Shown: piece after piece, positions 1 through 5,129 of the stretch | How positions within the stretch are numbered: position 1 is the stretch's first letter | Layout of the letters: the number at the start of each line of letters is the position of its first letter | IMG/VR virus record: IMGVR_UViG_3300005537_000068 | Location: 1-22,405 of that record | Direction: 5' to 3' (one strand) | DNA from: a virus | DNA length: 22,405 nucleotides | Notes under the pieces: generated by a model | Told to the model about the DNA's origin: nothing | The model's database searches: none | Seen by the model: the letters and a program-made list of their open reading frames with translations, nothing else | Made by a program: the position numbers and the translations under genes

Positions 1-119
1 TTCGGCGCAACACGCGGCTTGAATGCCCAGAACCACTCTCGGACCGCGGCGGCAATTTCCGCCCCGGTGACGGTGAATGCGCTACTCGTCTCCGGAGGCG
101 TCGGAGGCGTCTTCCTCAT
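1..119 (-). CDS. Terminase large subunit, N-terminal part (runs off the left edge)
   Basis: The ATG at 119-117 opens a frame that stays open to the window edge and gives 39 residues. After a Pro/Thr-rich start, the segment AAAVREWFWAFKPR resembles the N-terminus of GpA-type terminase large subunits, the ATPase/nuclease that packages DNA into the prohead. The start overlaps the end of the small subunit gene by 38 bp in another frame, which is the usual small-then-large terminase order. Only the N-terminus is present, so the Walker and nuclease motifs cannot be checked. The call rests on position and on this short similarity. Confidence 0.7.
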   Translation of the reverse strand, partial: MRKTPPTPPETSSAFTVTGAEIAAAVREWFWAFKPRVAP

Positions 120-582
120 CCATGCCCCCGCCTATGGCCGCCTCGACCCGCGTCACGCTGAGCTCCTCGAGCGCGTCGTTAATCGCGAGCTCGATCCGTT
201 CGCGGAGCTTGTTGTCGCCCTTGGCCACCAAGGCGGCCACTTGGGAGAGCCGCGTGACAGCGAGGGCAATCACCCCGATGACCGCGCCGGTCATGTTGGG
301 CAGCGAAGCGAGCTCCTTGCGGCGCTCGGCATTGTCCATGGCCTTGGAGTCCGCCTGCTCCTTCGCGAGACGGGCCTGCTCCTGTTCCTTGTCGAGGCGT
401 TCGTCTCCATCCTCGCCGGACTTCGGCAAGTGACGAGCGACCCAAGCCTCGATGTTCTCCTGCATCGATGCGCCGTCGGCCGGCATCTCGCCTTTGGCGC
501 GGAGCTCGCCCACCCACCGGCTGGTGATTCCGAGCACTGCGGCGATTTGCGGCCGAGTGGGCTCGTTGATGTCGATTTCCAT
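82..582 (-). CDS. Terminase small subunit (Nu1-like)
   Basis: The product has 166 residues. The N-terminus (about residues 8-40: PTRPQIAAVLGITSRWVGEL) looks like the winged helix-turn-helix of lambda Nu1-type small terminases, which recognise cos DNA and recruit the large subunit. The middle (about 50-90) is a charged Glu/Lys/Arg helix that probably oligomerises, followed by a hydrophobic helix with Arg/Glu. The C-terminus is acidic (DEEDASDASGDE), a plausible contact with the large subunit. The ATG at 582 is preceded by AGGGA at suitable spacing. The large subunit gene starts inside its 3' end. Family assignment is from fold features and context, not from a search. Confidence 0.75.
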   Translation of the reverse strand: MEIDINEPTRPQIAAVLGITSRWVGELRAKGEMPADGASMQENIEAWVARHLPKSGEDGDERLDKEQEQARLAKEQADSKAMDNAERRKELASLPNMTGAVIGVIALAVTRLSQVAALVAKGDNKLRERIELAINDALEELSVTRVEAAIGGGMDEEDASDASGDE

Positions 583-928
583 CGAGTTCCCTGGTCAAAT
601 CGCCGGAAATGGCTGAAATCCGCCGTTTTTCGGGCCAAGGAGGAAGAAGTATGGCGGAAATACGTGCCTAGACGGTTTCTGGGCCTCAGCCGCCCGCATT
701 ACACGCCGGCCGGGAAGGACCCAAAGGGTGGGGGGGGGTGTGGCGCGCGCCTGGACATGCCCAGACAGGCCTTCCCGGCTATCCGCGCCTCCGATACGTT
801 CGCGCAACGATTGGGAATCCGTAACACCATGAAGGCCATGGCGATCGCCGTCGCATTGCTCGCCGCCCCGGCGAGCGCTGCACGTGCTACGTGCAGGATG
901 CGCCAAAGCGAGCGTTCTAGCGACGGCC
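583..928. other. 346-bp non-coding interval upstream of terminase, candidate cos region
   Basis: No minus-strand frame here looks like a gene. In lambda-like phages cos lies just upstream of the small terminase gene, so this is the place to expect it. Visible landmarks are a run of nine G (730-738), a perfect 8-bp inverted repeat at 878-896, and a Shine-Dalgarno-like AAGGAGG (plus strand, 637-643) before a six-codon ATG-to-TAG frame at 651-671. A 40-codon plus-strand frame at 829-951 starts with a signal-peptide-like stretch but lies against the direction of the late genes and is probably chance. The cos role is inference. Confidence 0.35.
878..896. repeat. Perfect inverted repeat, 8-bp arms, 3-bp spacer
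   Basis: CTGCACGT (878-885) and ACGTGCAG (889-896) are perfect reverse complements separated by GCT. The repeat lies in the non-coding interval upstream of the terminase genes. It could be a protein-binding site or part of a cos/packaging signal. No T-run follows on either strand, so it is not a typical terminator. Confidence 0.6.
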
Positions 929-1021
929 TCACGCCATCAGCGCCGCGATAGCGGAGCCCAGCCAGATGATCGCAACGGCGAAAATCAACGCCACGATCGT
1001 GATGCATTCACGTGCGGTCAT
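929..1021 (-). CDS. Small single-pass membrane protein, 30 aa
   Basis: The frame ATG (1021) to TGA (929) encodes about 30 residues. Residues 7-29 form one hydrophobic segment (ITIVALIFAVAIIWLGSAIA) after a short polar start (MTARE). Its ATG overlaps the stop of the upstream gene as ATGA, which strongly suggests translational coupling and supports it as a real gene. A tiny membrane protein near the terminase could be part of the lysis set, such as a holin-like protein or pinholin, but length alone does not show this. Function unknown. Confidence 0.6.
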   Translation of the reverse strand: MTARECITIVALIFAVAIIWLGSAIAALMA

Positions 1022-1281
1022 CGGCGCGGCTCGTAGCTGGCGCTGCTACCGCCACGGGGCGGCGCAGACATCGGCACTTCACCCCGTTCGATGTACCGCT
1101 TGCACGTCGCCCATCGCCTCGCGAGCCGGATCCATTCACGGTGCGAGACAGTGCGCCCTGATTTGTCGATGCGCTTGAGATCGGCGAGGAGCGCGAGCAT
1201 CGGCGCCGACGGATCGATCGGTCGTGGTTGGTAGCCCATCGACTGCCGGCGCGTCGGCGGCGGTCGGTCGCTAGTTACCAC
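1018..1281 (-). CDS. Conserved-looking small phage protein, 87 aa
   Basis: I do not recognise the family. The protein is basic and Pro/Arg-rich at both ends, with a central helical part (about residues 28-66, APMLALLADLKRIDKSGRTV and the WIRLARRWATCKRYIERGE region) that could bind nucleic acid or a protein. The GTG start at 1281 overlaps the 3' end of the preceding gene by 11 bp. An ATG 14 codons later is the alternative start. Its TGA overlaps the next ATG. The coupling on both sides makes it likely to be real. Confidence 0.6.
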   Translation of the reverse strand: MVTSDRPPPTRRQSMGYQPRPIDPSAPMLALLADLKRIDKSGRTVSHREWIRLARRWATCKRYIERGEVPMSAPPRGGSSASYEPRR

Positions 1282-1432
1282 GGCCTATCAGCCTATTGAG
1301 ACCGCGCAGTGCTTCATCCTTGGCGTGGTAGCTACGCTCCGGGTCGCGACCGCCTGGGATGATGTCGCGCACTTCCTGACGGATCTCGATCAGCTTGGCG
1401 ACAACGACGGCGGGAAGCTGCGCAGTGGACAT
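1271..1432 (-). CDS. Small hypothetical protein, 53 aa
   Basis: The ATG at 1432 is preceded by a good Shine-Dalgarno sequence (GGGAGG, about 6 bases upstream), which lies between the tRNA 3' end and this start. The product is a compact helical protein (AQLPAVVVAKLIEIRQEVRD followed by GRDPERSYHAKDEALRGLNR) with no membrane segment or recognisable motif. It overlaps the start of the next gene. It probably belongs to one transcript with the tRNA and the Acb2/Tad1-like gene. Function unknown. Confidence 0.65.
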   Translation of the reverse strand: MSTAQLPAVVVAKLIEIRQEVRDIIPGGRDPERSYHAKDEALRGLNRLIGRGN

Positions 1433-1448
1433 GCACAGCCTCCCAGAT

Positions 1449-1525
1449 TGGTTGCGGGGACAGGATTCGAACCTGCGACCTTCGCGTTATGAGCGCGACG
1501 AGCTACCGAGCTGCTCTACCCCACG
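1449..1525 (-). tRNA. tRNA-Met(CAT), initiator (fMet) type, phage-encoded
   Basis: A full 77-nt cloverleaf including an encoded CCA (3' end at 1449). The anticodon CAT is at 1491-1489. Initiator hallmarks are present: a C1 x A72 mismatch at the top of the acceptor stem, the A11:U24 pair in the D stem, and an overall sequence very like bacterial tRNA-fMet. The anticodon stem is TCGCG/CGCGA, so positions 29-31 pair as G:C, C:G, G:C instead of the canonical three G:C pairs with G on the 5' side. Position 3-70 is a U-G wobble. The gene starts 10 nt after the Acb2/Tad1-like stop, and the Shine-Dalgarno sequence of the next gene follows at once, so it is probably processed from a late mRNA. Confidence 0.92.
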
Positions 1526-1535
1526 ATGAATCGGT

Positions 1536-1766
1536 TCAGGCGGTGACGTGCTTCACCGACCAGAAGACAGCTTCCTCGACCTTGGTCTTGGCCAGCGACA
1601 GTTCGCGGCTGGAACCGATTTTCTCAATCTCGGCGAGGAATGCCGCGCCAGCATCCTTGAGGGCAAGCATCTGCGCTTTCTCGGCATCACCAAGCACGCG
1701 GTATTGGTGACGAACAGCGTTGTTCGCAGTCCGATCGTCGGACGCGCTGTTGATCTGGTCGGCCAT
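1536..1766 (-). CDS. Acb2/Tad1 hairpin-domain protein, candidate anti-CBASS/anti-Thoeris sponge
   Basis: The product has 76 residues. The core, from HQYRVLGDAEKAQML through a helix to GSSRELSLAKTKVEEAVFW and ending VKHVTA, matches the pattern I know for the Acb2/Tad1 hairpin domain: two antiparallel helices with a conserved SRELSLA-K-EEA-W stretch. Known members bind cyclic nucleotides or ADP-ribose-derived signals and so block CBASS or Thoeris. Which ligand this one binds cannot be read from the sequence. A longer in-frame extension upstream is Pro/Arg-rich and crosses a terminator. I chose the ATG at 1766 because GGGAG lies 7-11 bases upstream. It heads the transcript that includes the tRNA. 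Confidence 0.75.
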   Translation of the reverse strand: MADQINSASDDRTANNAVRHQYRVLGDAEKAQMLALKDAGAAFLAEIEKIGSSRELSLAKTKVEEAVFWSVKHVTA

Positions 1767-1842
1767 GGATGTCTCCCGAAGCAGGTGCGGGCTGAACGTC
1801 ATGCGAGCCGGATCGACGGTGTGACGGGGCGGCACGGGCATG

Positions 1843-1872
1843 AAAAAGCCCGCGAGCCTCTCGGCTGCGGGC
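1843..1872 (-). terminator. Rho-independent terminator, minus strand
   Basis: Read on the minus strand, the GC-rich stem GCCCGC...GCGGGC with inner pairing AGCC/GGCT (plus positions 1848-1872) is followed at once by five T (1847-1843). It would stop leftward transcripts arriving from the early and accessory region before they reach the Acb2/Tad1-tRNA-terminase block. Nothing else recognisable lies in 1767-2010 apart from the ribosome binding site of the Acb2/Tad1-like gene. Confidence 0.75.
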
Positions 1873-2010
1873 GCATCTATAACTGTTCCTTCTCTGTGCC
1901 ACTTAGCTGCGCACGGGTCAAGTCCGACCAAACGTTGCTTGACCTGCTGAGATATCCCGGCTTCACCACCCAACGCCAATCATGGCGCGTTCGAAACGGG
2001 GGTTTCATAA

Positions 2011-2673
2011 ATGTATAGGGGAGTAGGCGCCATCCTCGGCGCATCGATGCTTTGCATCTCGGCAGTCGCCAACGCTCAAATCACCACCCAGCCTGTCAGC
2101 GCATCCGCGCCTCAAGTCCTCGTCGTCCAGAAGGCCGCCGTCGGATCGTCATTGCCTAGCAATACAGAGGTATGGGTCAGCCTAGACAATGGAATGACCT
2201 CCAAGAAGACCAAAGTCGGCGACAAATTCGATGTCACAGTTTCCCGCGACGTGATGATGGGCGATTATGTCGTCATCCCGCGCGGTACGCCTGGTCATGG
2301 GCAGATCGCATACCGCACGGGCAAGGGCGCCTTCGGCAAGTCGGCGAAGATGGAATTCGACCTTGTCGATGTGAAGGTGGGTGACCGCTACATTCCGATC
2401 AGTGGTCACTATCGCATCGAGGGTAACGGCAACACCGGCGCCGCGGTTGGCGCTGTCGTTGCGGTCGGTGTTTTTGGGGCGTTCGTGACAGGCCACAGTG
2501 CGGCAGCCGCCCAAGGTAGCGAGTGGAAGGCGTACACCAAGGAGCCGATTTTGCTCGCGATCGCGGCAACACCGACGCCGGTTCTCGCGGCTGCACCGGT
2601 GGTGCAAGTCGCGCCGGCAGCGCCGGGCGGCGCACCGCTAACACCTGCGGCGGCCGCAACCCTGCACCAATAA
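2011..2673 (+). CDS. Secreted/envelope protein of unknown function, accessory (moron) gene
   Basis: The product has 220 residues. A signal peptide is clear: MYRG, a hydrophobic core, then a likely cleavage site after AVANA near residue 22. The mature part (about 45-180) is beta-rich: TEVWVSLDNGMTSKKTKVGD, then VVIPRGTPGHGQI, a GAFGKSAKMEFDL stretch, and a glycine/valine-rich hydrophobic hairpin (GAAVGAVVAVGVFGAF). The C-terminus is Ala/Pro-rich and low complexity. Similar proteins are, to my knowledge, common on sphingomonad chromosomes and unassigned. The gene runs against both neighbours, as expected for independently expressed cargo. It could alter the cell surface, but that is inference. 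Confidence 0.75.
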   Translation: MYRGVGAILGASMLCISAVANAQITTQPVSASAPQVLVVQKAAVGSSLPSNTEVWVSLDNGMTSKKTKVGDKFDVTVSRDVMMGDYVVIPRGTPGHGQIAYRTGKGAFGKSAKMEFDLVDVKVGDRYIPISGHYRIEGNGNTGAAVGAVVAVGVFGAFVTGHSAAAAQGSEWKAYTKEPILLAIAATPTPVLAAAPVVQVAPAAPGGAPLTPAAAATLHQ

Positions 2674-2695
2674 CCGGAAGTGGGCTCTAGGGCGC

Positions 2696-3244
2696 CTAGA
2701 GCCCGCGCCACATCGCGATCAGGCTTGCCGCGAAGGCAACTGTCGTTTTCGCTGCATCGACGGCCGAACGGCTGTTGCTGGCAAGCTTCGATCCGGCGAC
2801 GCCAGCTTCCTCATCAAACCGGCACACGTTCTCGTAGACGTCCCAATAGGGGCGCGGGACCCGCTCCTTGAGCCGCGAAAGCTCTACAAGCGCTTCATGT
2901 TGTGACCAGCCGAGCGGAGCGTCCACGCGATCAGCGGTGAGATCGACGGCACTGAGGCCTCCATCGGCTCGGTGCCACAGGTTGCGGCAGTAGCGGATGG
3001 CCTGCTGCTGGGGCTCCTGGAACAAGCCGGCGCGGTCTCCTGCGATCCAGCGATCCACCGCCGTGCCGCCGCGATTGAGCATGACCTTCACCATCGTCAT
3101 GCGCTTGCCGCCGATCGATCCATCGAGGTCGACAACGGTGGACTGCTCGTAGTGGCCGTGCGCAGCGGCAAAATCGTTCACCAGCGGCTCTTTGGCCACC
3201 GGCGGCACCTTGCTGATGCGACTACGTCTGCGAGACTTGGCCAT
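2696..3244 (-). CDS. Hypothetical protein at the early/late boundary, possible late regulator
   Basis: The product has 182 residues from the ATG at 3244 (MAKSRRRSRISK). The frame stays open further upstream, but that part lies opposite the BrnT gene and is a shadow. The N-terminus is strongly basic. The region around residues 50-125 (MTMVKVMLNRGGTAVDRWIA and the AIRYCRNLW and WDVYENVCRFDEEAG regions) recalls helical phage regulators of the DUF6456/antitermination kind, but I cannot confirm this. It sits between the early operon and the late genes, where phages often encode a late activator or antiterminator. It is convergent with the secreted-protein gene, with 22 bp between them. Confidence 0.6.
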   Translation of the reverse strand: MAKSRRRSRISKVPPVAKEPLVNDFAAAHGHYEQSTVVDLDGSIGGKRMTMVKVMLNRGGTAVDRWIAGDRAGLFQEPQQQAIRYCRNLWHRADGGLSAVDLTADRVDAPLGWSQHEALVELSRLKERVPRPYWDVYENVCRFDEEAGVAGSKLASNSRSAVDAAKTTVAFAASLIAMWRGL

Positions 3245-3332
3245 CGTCACCCCCACTCTGTGCCCGGTACGTATGCGGCACGTTCCGGCCTCGCCAGCCC
3301 CTTCACGCCGCGCGCGCCTCCCATTTTCGCTC

Positions 3333-3361
3333 TTGAAAACCCTATTTAATGTAGCTACAAA
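3333..3361 (+). promoter_or_regulatory. brnT promoter with overlapping palindromic operator
   Basis: TTGAAA (3333-3338), 17 bp, then TACAAA (3356-3361). The predicted transcription start falls at about 3368, the A of the brnT ATG, so the mRNA is probably leaderless. No Shine-Dalgarno sequence is visible. A perfect 10-bp palindrome TGTAGCTACA (3350-3359) covers the -10 side and sits inside a longer imperfect inverted repeat. BrnA proteins are known to repress their own operon with BrnT, so this is the natural operator. Confidence 0.55.
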
Positions 3362-3367
3362 TAATGC

Positions 3368-3637
3368 ATGGAAATCGAATTCGACAGCGCCAAGGACGAG
3401 GCCAACACCGCGAAGCATGGCGTCTCGCTCGCATTCGGTGCCCGCGTTTTCGATGACACCATGCACATCGTTCTGACGTCCATCCGCCCGGTAGACGGCG
3501 AGGATCGGTTCAAGGCGATTGGCATGGTGGAGGGCCGCCTTTGGACCGCCATCCACGTGTTGCGCGGCTCTCGTGTCCGGTTCATCTCGGTAAGGAAAAG
3601 CAATGACGGCGAAGAGCGCATCTACCATCGGCCTTAG
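3368..3637 (+). CDS. brnT: BrnT family toxin
   Basis: The product has 89 residues and matches the BrnT pattern: IEFDSAKDEANTAKHGVSL near the start (the F-x-D-x-x-K-x-x-x-N-x-x-KHG motif), VFDDTMHIV, R...IGMVEGRLWTAIHVL, and the C-terminal VRFISVRKS...E..IYHRP with the conserved Arg and Lys-Ser. BrnT is a RelE-like ribonuclease of type II toxin-antitoxin systems that blocks translation when free. All the motifs I recall are present, so it is probably active. The antitoxin gene overlaps its 3' end by 35 bp. As a phage-borne module it may stabilise the element or act against other phages. Confidence 0.92.
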   Translation: MEIEFDSAKDEANTAKHGVSLAFGARVFDDTMHIVLTSIRPVDGEDRFKAIGMVEGRLWTAIHVLRGSRVRFISVRKSNDGEERIYHRP

Positions 3638-3860
3638 CGCCGACCCGCACGACCCCGACGACTTCGATGTCAGCGAGGCTGAGATCGAACGCGCGCTAGC
3701 CGTGCGTCGTAAGCGGGGCCGCCCATCCGGCTCGCATAAGGAGCAGGTGACGCTGCGCGTTGACAGCGAGGTGCTCGATTACTTCAAGCACGCGGGGCCA
3801 GGCTGGCAGACTAGGATGAACGCGGTGCTGCGCAAGGCGATGGAAGAGACCGCGCGTTAG
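3603..3860 (+). CDS. brnA: BrnA family antitoxin
   Basis: The product has 85 residues. The acidic N-terminal half (DPHDPDDFDVSEAEIERAL) probably wraps the toxin. The C-terminal half (GRPSGSHKEQVTLRVDSEVL, then YFKHAGPGWQTRMNAVLRKAM) is the ribbon-helix-helix domain typical of BrnA, with the GPGWQTRMN signature. It neutralises BrnT and is expected to bind the palindrome at 3350-3359. The ATG at 3603 lies inside brnT. Its TAG overlaps the TAA of the convergent gene as TTAG, so there is no room for a bidirectional terminator here. Confidence 0.92.
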   Translation: MTAKSASTIGLSADPHDPDDFDVSEAEIERALAVRRKRGRPSGSHKEQVTLRVDSEVLDYFKHAGPGWQTRMNAVLRKAMEETAR

Positions 3861-4435
3861 GCCGCATGCTGGCTCTCCTGCGATTTGAGGGGCTGGGTTG
3901 CGTTCTGGAAAAGCGCGCTGAGCTGGCCCGGCGCGACGAGGTCGATTGCGGCTTTTGGCCGATTGGCCAGCAGGCGCCGCAGCCGGGCTTCAACGATCAA
4001 CCGTCGGGGCGTCGGCACCCGGCGCGCATGCTCGCGCAGTTCGGCGATCGAAGGGAAGAATTTCCCGTCACGCACGGCCGCGCTGAATGCCTTGCCGAGG
4101 ATGCTCGAATCGATGTCCGCAAGCTCGCTTTGGTAGACAGCCAGGCGCGCATCGGCTTCGGCTGCGCTCAGCTTGCCGGCTGGATAGGCGAGGGCAGCGG
4201 TTCCCATGAGCGCTGCGACGTGCTCGGGCGACGATCCGCGCGGCATCGTGTCGAAGACCGCCAGTGCCTGCTCGGCAGCCTTGCGTTGGGCGTCGGTAAG
4301 CACCGGCAGCGGACCCCGCTCAATCCAGAGGGAGTTCTCGTCCACGATCGCTGCGAGCGAGGGATCGAGCTGCGGCGGCTGCCATCGGGTTGCCGAATTC
4401 GCCCTGTTGGGGCTCGTGGTGAGGTCGTTGCCCAT
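3857..4435 (-). CDS. Last gene of the early operon, hypothetical, possible replication accessory protein
   Basis: From the ATG at 4435 (MGNDLTTSPNRANSATRW) the product has 192 residues. The frame is also open to 4492, and a GTG at 4345 is possible. I do not recognise the family. The protein is helical. The middle holds AEQALAVFDTMPRGSSPEHV and GKAFSAAVRDGKFFPSIAEL, a pattern found in phage proteins encoded next to replication initiators. A role as helicase loader or initiator partner is only suggested by position, directly after the initiator gene. The chosen start makes a 116-bp overlap with that gene, so a shorter protein from 4345 (26-bp overlap) is a fair alternative. Confidence 0.6.
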   Translation of the reverse strand: MGNDLTTSPNRANSATRWQPPQLDPSLAAIVDENSLWIERGPLPVLTDAQRKAAEQALAVFDTMPRGSSPEHVAALMGTAALAYPAGKLSAAEADARLAVYQSELADIDSSILGKAFSAAVRDGKFFPSIAELREHARRVPTPRRLIVEARLRRLLANRPKAAIDLVAPGQLSALFQNATQPLKSQESQHAA

Positions 4436-5129
4436 TCCGATTTCCGTTTTCGCGAGGATCGTAAATTCCAGCCCAGCCGCGCTCAGCGGCATGTTGCAGG
4501 ATCCGGCCGGGCGGCCACTCCTCGTCGGCTAGCCGCGCGATGTCGCTCAGCAGCCGGGCGTGGGCCGTCGCGGTGTTCGGAAGCTTCTTGCGCTTCCGGT
4601 TGGCGAGGAAGTCTGCCCAGTGCTGGGGATCTGCGAAATCGGGCCGAGGGAACGGGTCGGCATGCGGGGTTTGGGCTCGCTGTACCGAAGAAGCTTTAGC
4701 TTCTGAGGTATTCTTTACTTCTTTCCCTTCTTTCTTCTTTGCGTCGCCGCCGCGTCGTTGCTGCGTCGCGTCTGCGTCGTCACCTGCGTCGGGCGATCCA
4801 CCGGGCGTCTGGTAAACCTCGTAATTTCTAATGGTTATGACCGTCTGGCCTGCGTCGGTTGATGCGTCGATTATTTGCGACTTCACTAACGACGAAAGAA
4901 ACCGACGCACCTTCGCTTCGTCCCATTTCCAGGCCTTCGCCATGAACCGGAGCGAGTGCGAAAGCTGGCCGCGTTCGAGCATGATTTCGCCCGTGCCGGC
5001 ATGGATTTTGGTCGGGCGGAACGCGGCTTCCTCGATCAGCCAGACAAAGGCGTCGCGGCGCGAAAACTCTTCGTTCCGGAACACGGCATTGTCCTGCCAG
5101 CCGCGATGCATCAGGTAGAAGCCACTCAC
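4320..5129 (-). CDS. Phage replication initiator (O-like, winged helix)
   Basis: The product has 269 residues. Residues 1-105 match the N-terminal winged-helix domain common in phage replication proteins: FYLMHRGWQDNAVF, RRDAFVWLIEEAAF, GEIMLERGQLSHSLRFMA, WKWDEAKVRRFLSSL, and TVITIRNYEVYQ. A low-complexity linker follows (about 108-150, Asp/Ala/Gln then Lys/Glu-rich), then a C-terminal helical domain (about 165-230) that would contact a helicase or loader. The linker DNA carries the repeat array and AT-rich tract described separately, as in the lambda O gene. The GTG start overlaps the ThiF-like stop as GTGA. Confidence 0.75.
   Translation of the reverse strand: MSGFYLMHRGWQDNAVFRNEEFSRRDAFVWLIEEAAFRPTKIHAGTGEIMLERGQLSHSLRFMAKAWKWDEAKVRRFLSSLVKSQIIDASTDAGQTVITIRNYEVYQTPGGSPDAGDDADATQQRRGGDAKKKEGKEVKNTSEAKASSVQRAQTPHADPFPRPDFADPQHWADFLANRKRKKLPNTATAHARLLSDIARLADEEWPPGRILQHAAERGWAGIYDPRENGNRNGQRPHHEPQQGEFGNPMAAAAARSLARSDRGRELPLD
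4689..4869. other. Candidate replication origin: direct repeats plus AT/pyrimidine tract inside the initiator gene
   Basis: GCGTCG occurs at 4741, 4752, 4763, 4774 and 4786, a spacing of 11, 11, 11 and 12 bp (about one helical turn). Two more copies lie at 4852 and 4864. The repeats abut 4711-4740, 30 nt with a single purine on the plus strand and 70% A+T, in a GC-rich region. Next to that is a 16-bp inverted repeat (4689-4704, GAAGCT-TT-AGCTTC core). On the coding strand the order is repeats, then purine-rich tract, as in lambda ori within gene O. The function is inferred from layout. Confidence 0.6.

Noticed and set aside
651-671. Six-codon frame with a strong Shine-Dalgarno sequence
   Set aside because: Too short to claim as a gene, and possibly chance in a non-coding interval.
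878-896. Rho-independent terminator at the 8-bp inverted repeat
   Set aside because: No T-run follows the stem on either strand.
829-951. 40-codon plus-strand frame starting like a signal peptide
   Set aside because: It lies against the late genes, overlaps a real small minus-strand gene and has no convincing mature part.
3245-3628. N-terminal extension of the minus-strand frame at 2696-3244
   Set aside because: It runs antisense to brnT. The segment is unlike a protein start, and a good ATG (3244) follows.
4741-4869. CRISPR array as an explanation of the GCGTCG repeats
   Set aside because: Repeats are 6-8 bp with 11-12 bp spacing and lie within a coding region. No repeat-spacer structure exists here or anywhere else in the window.
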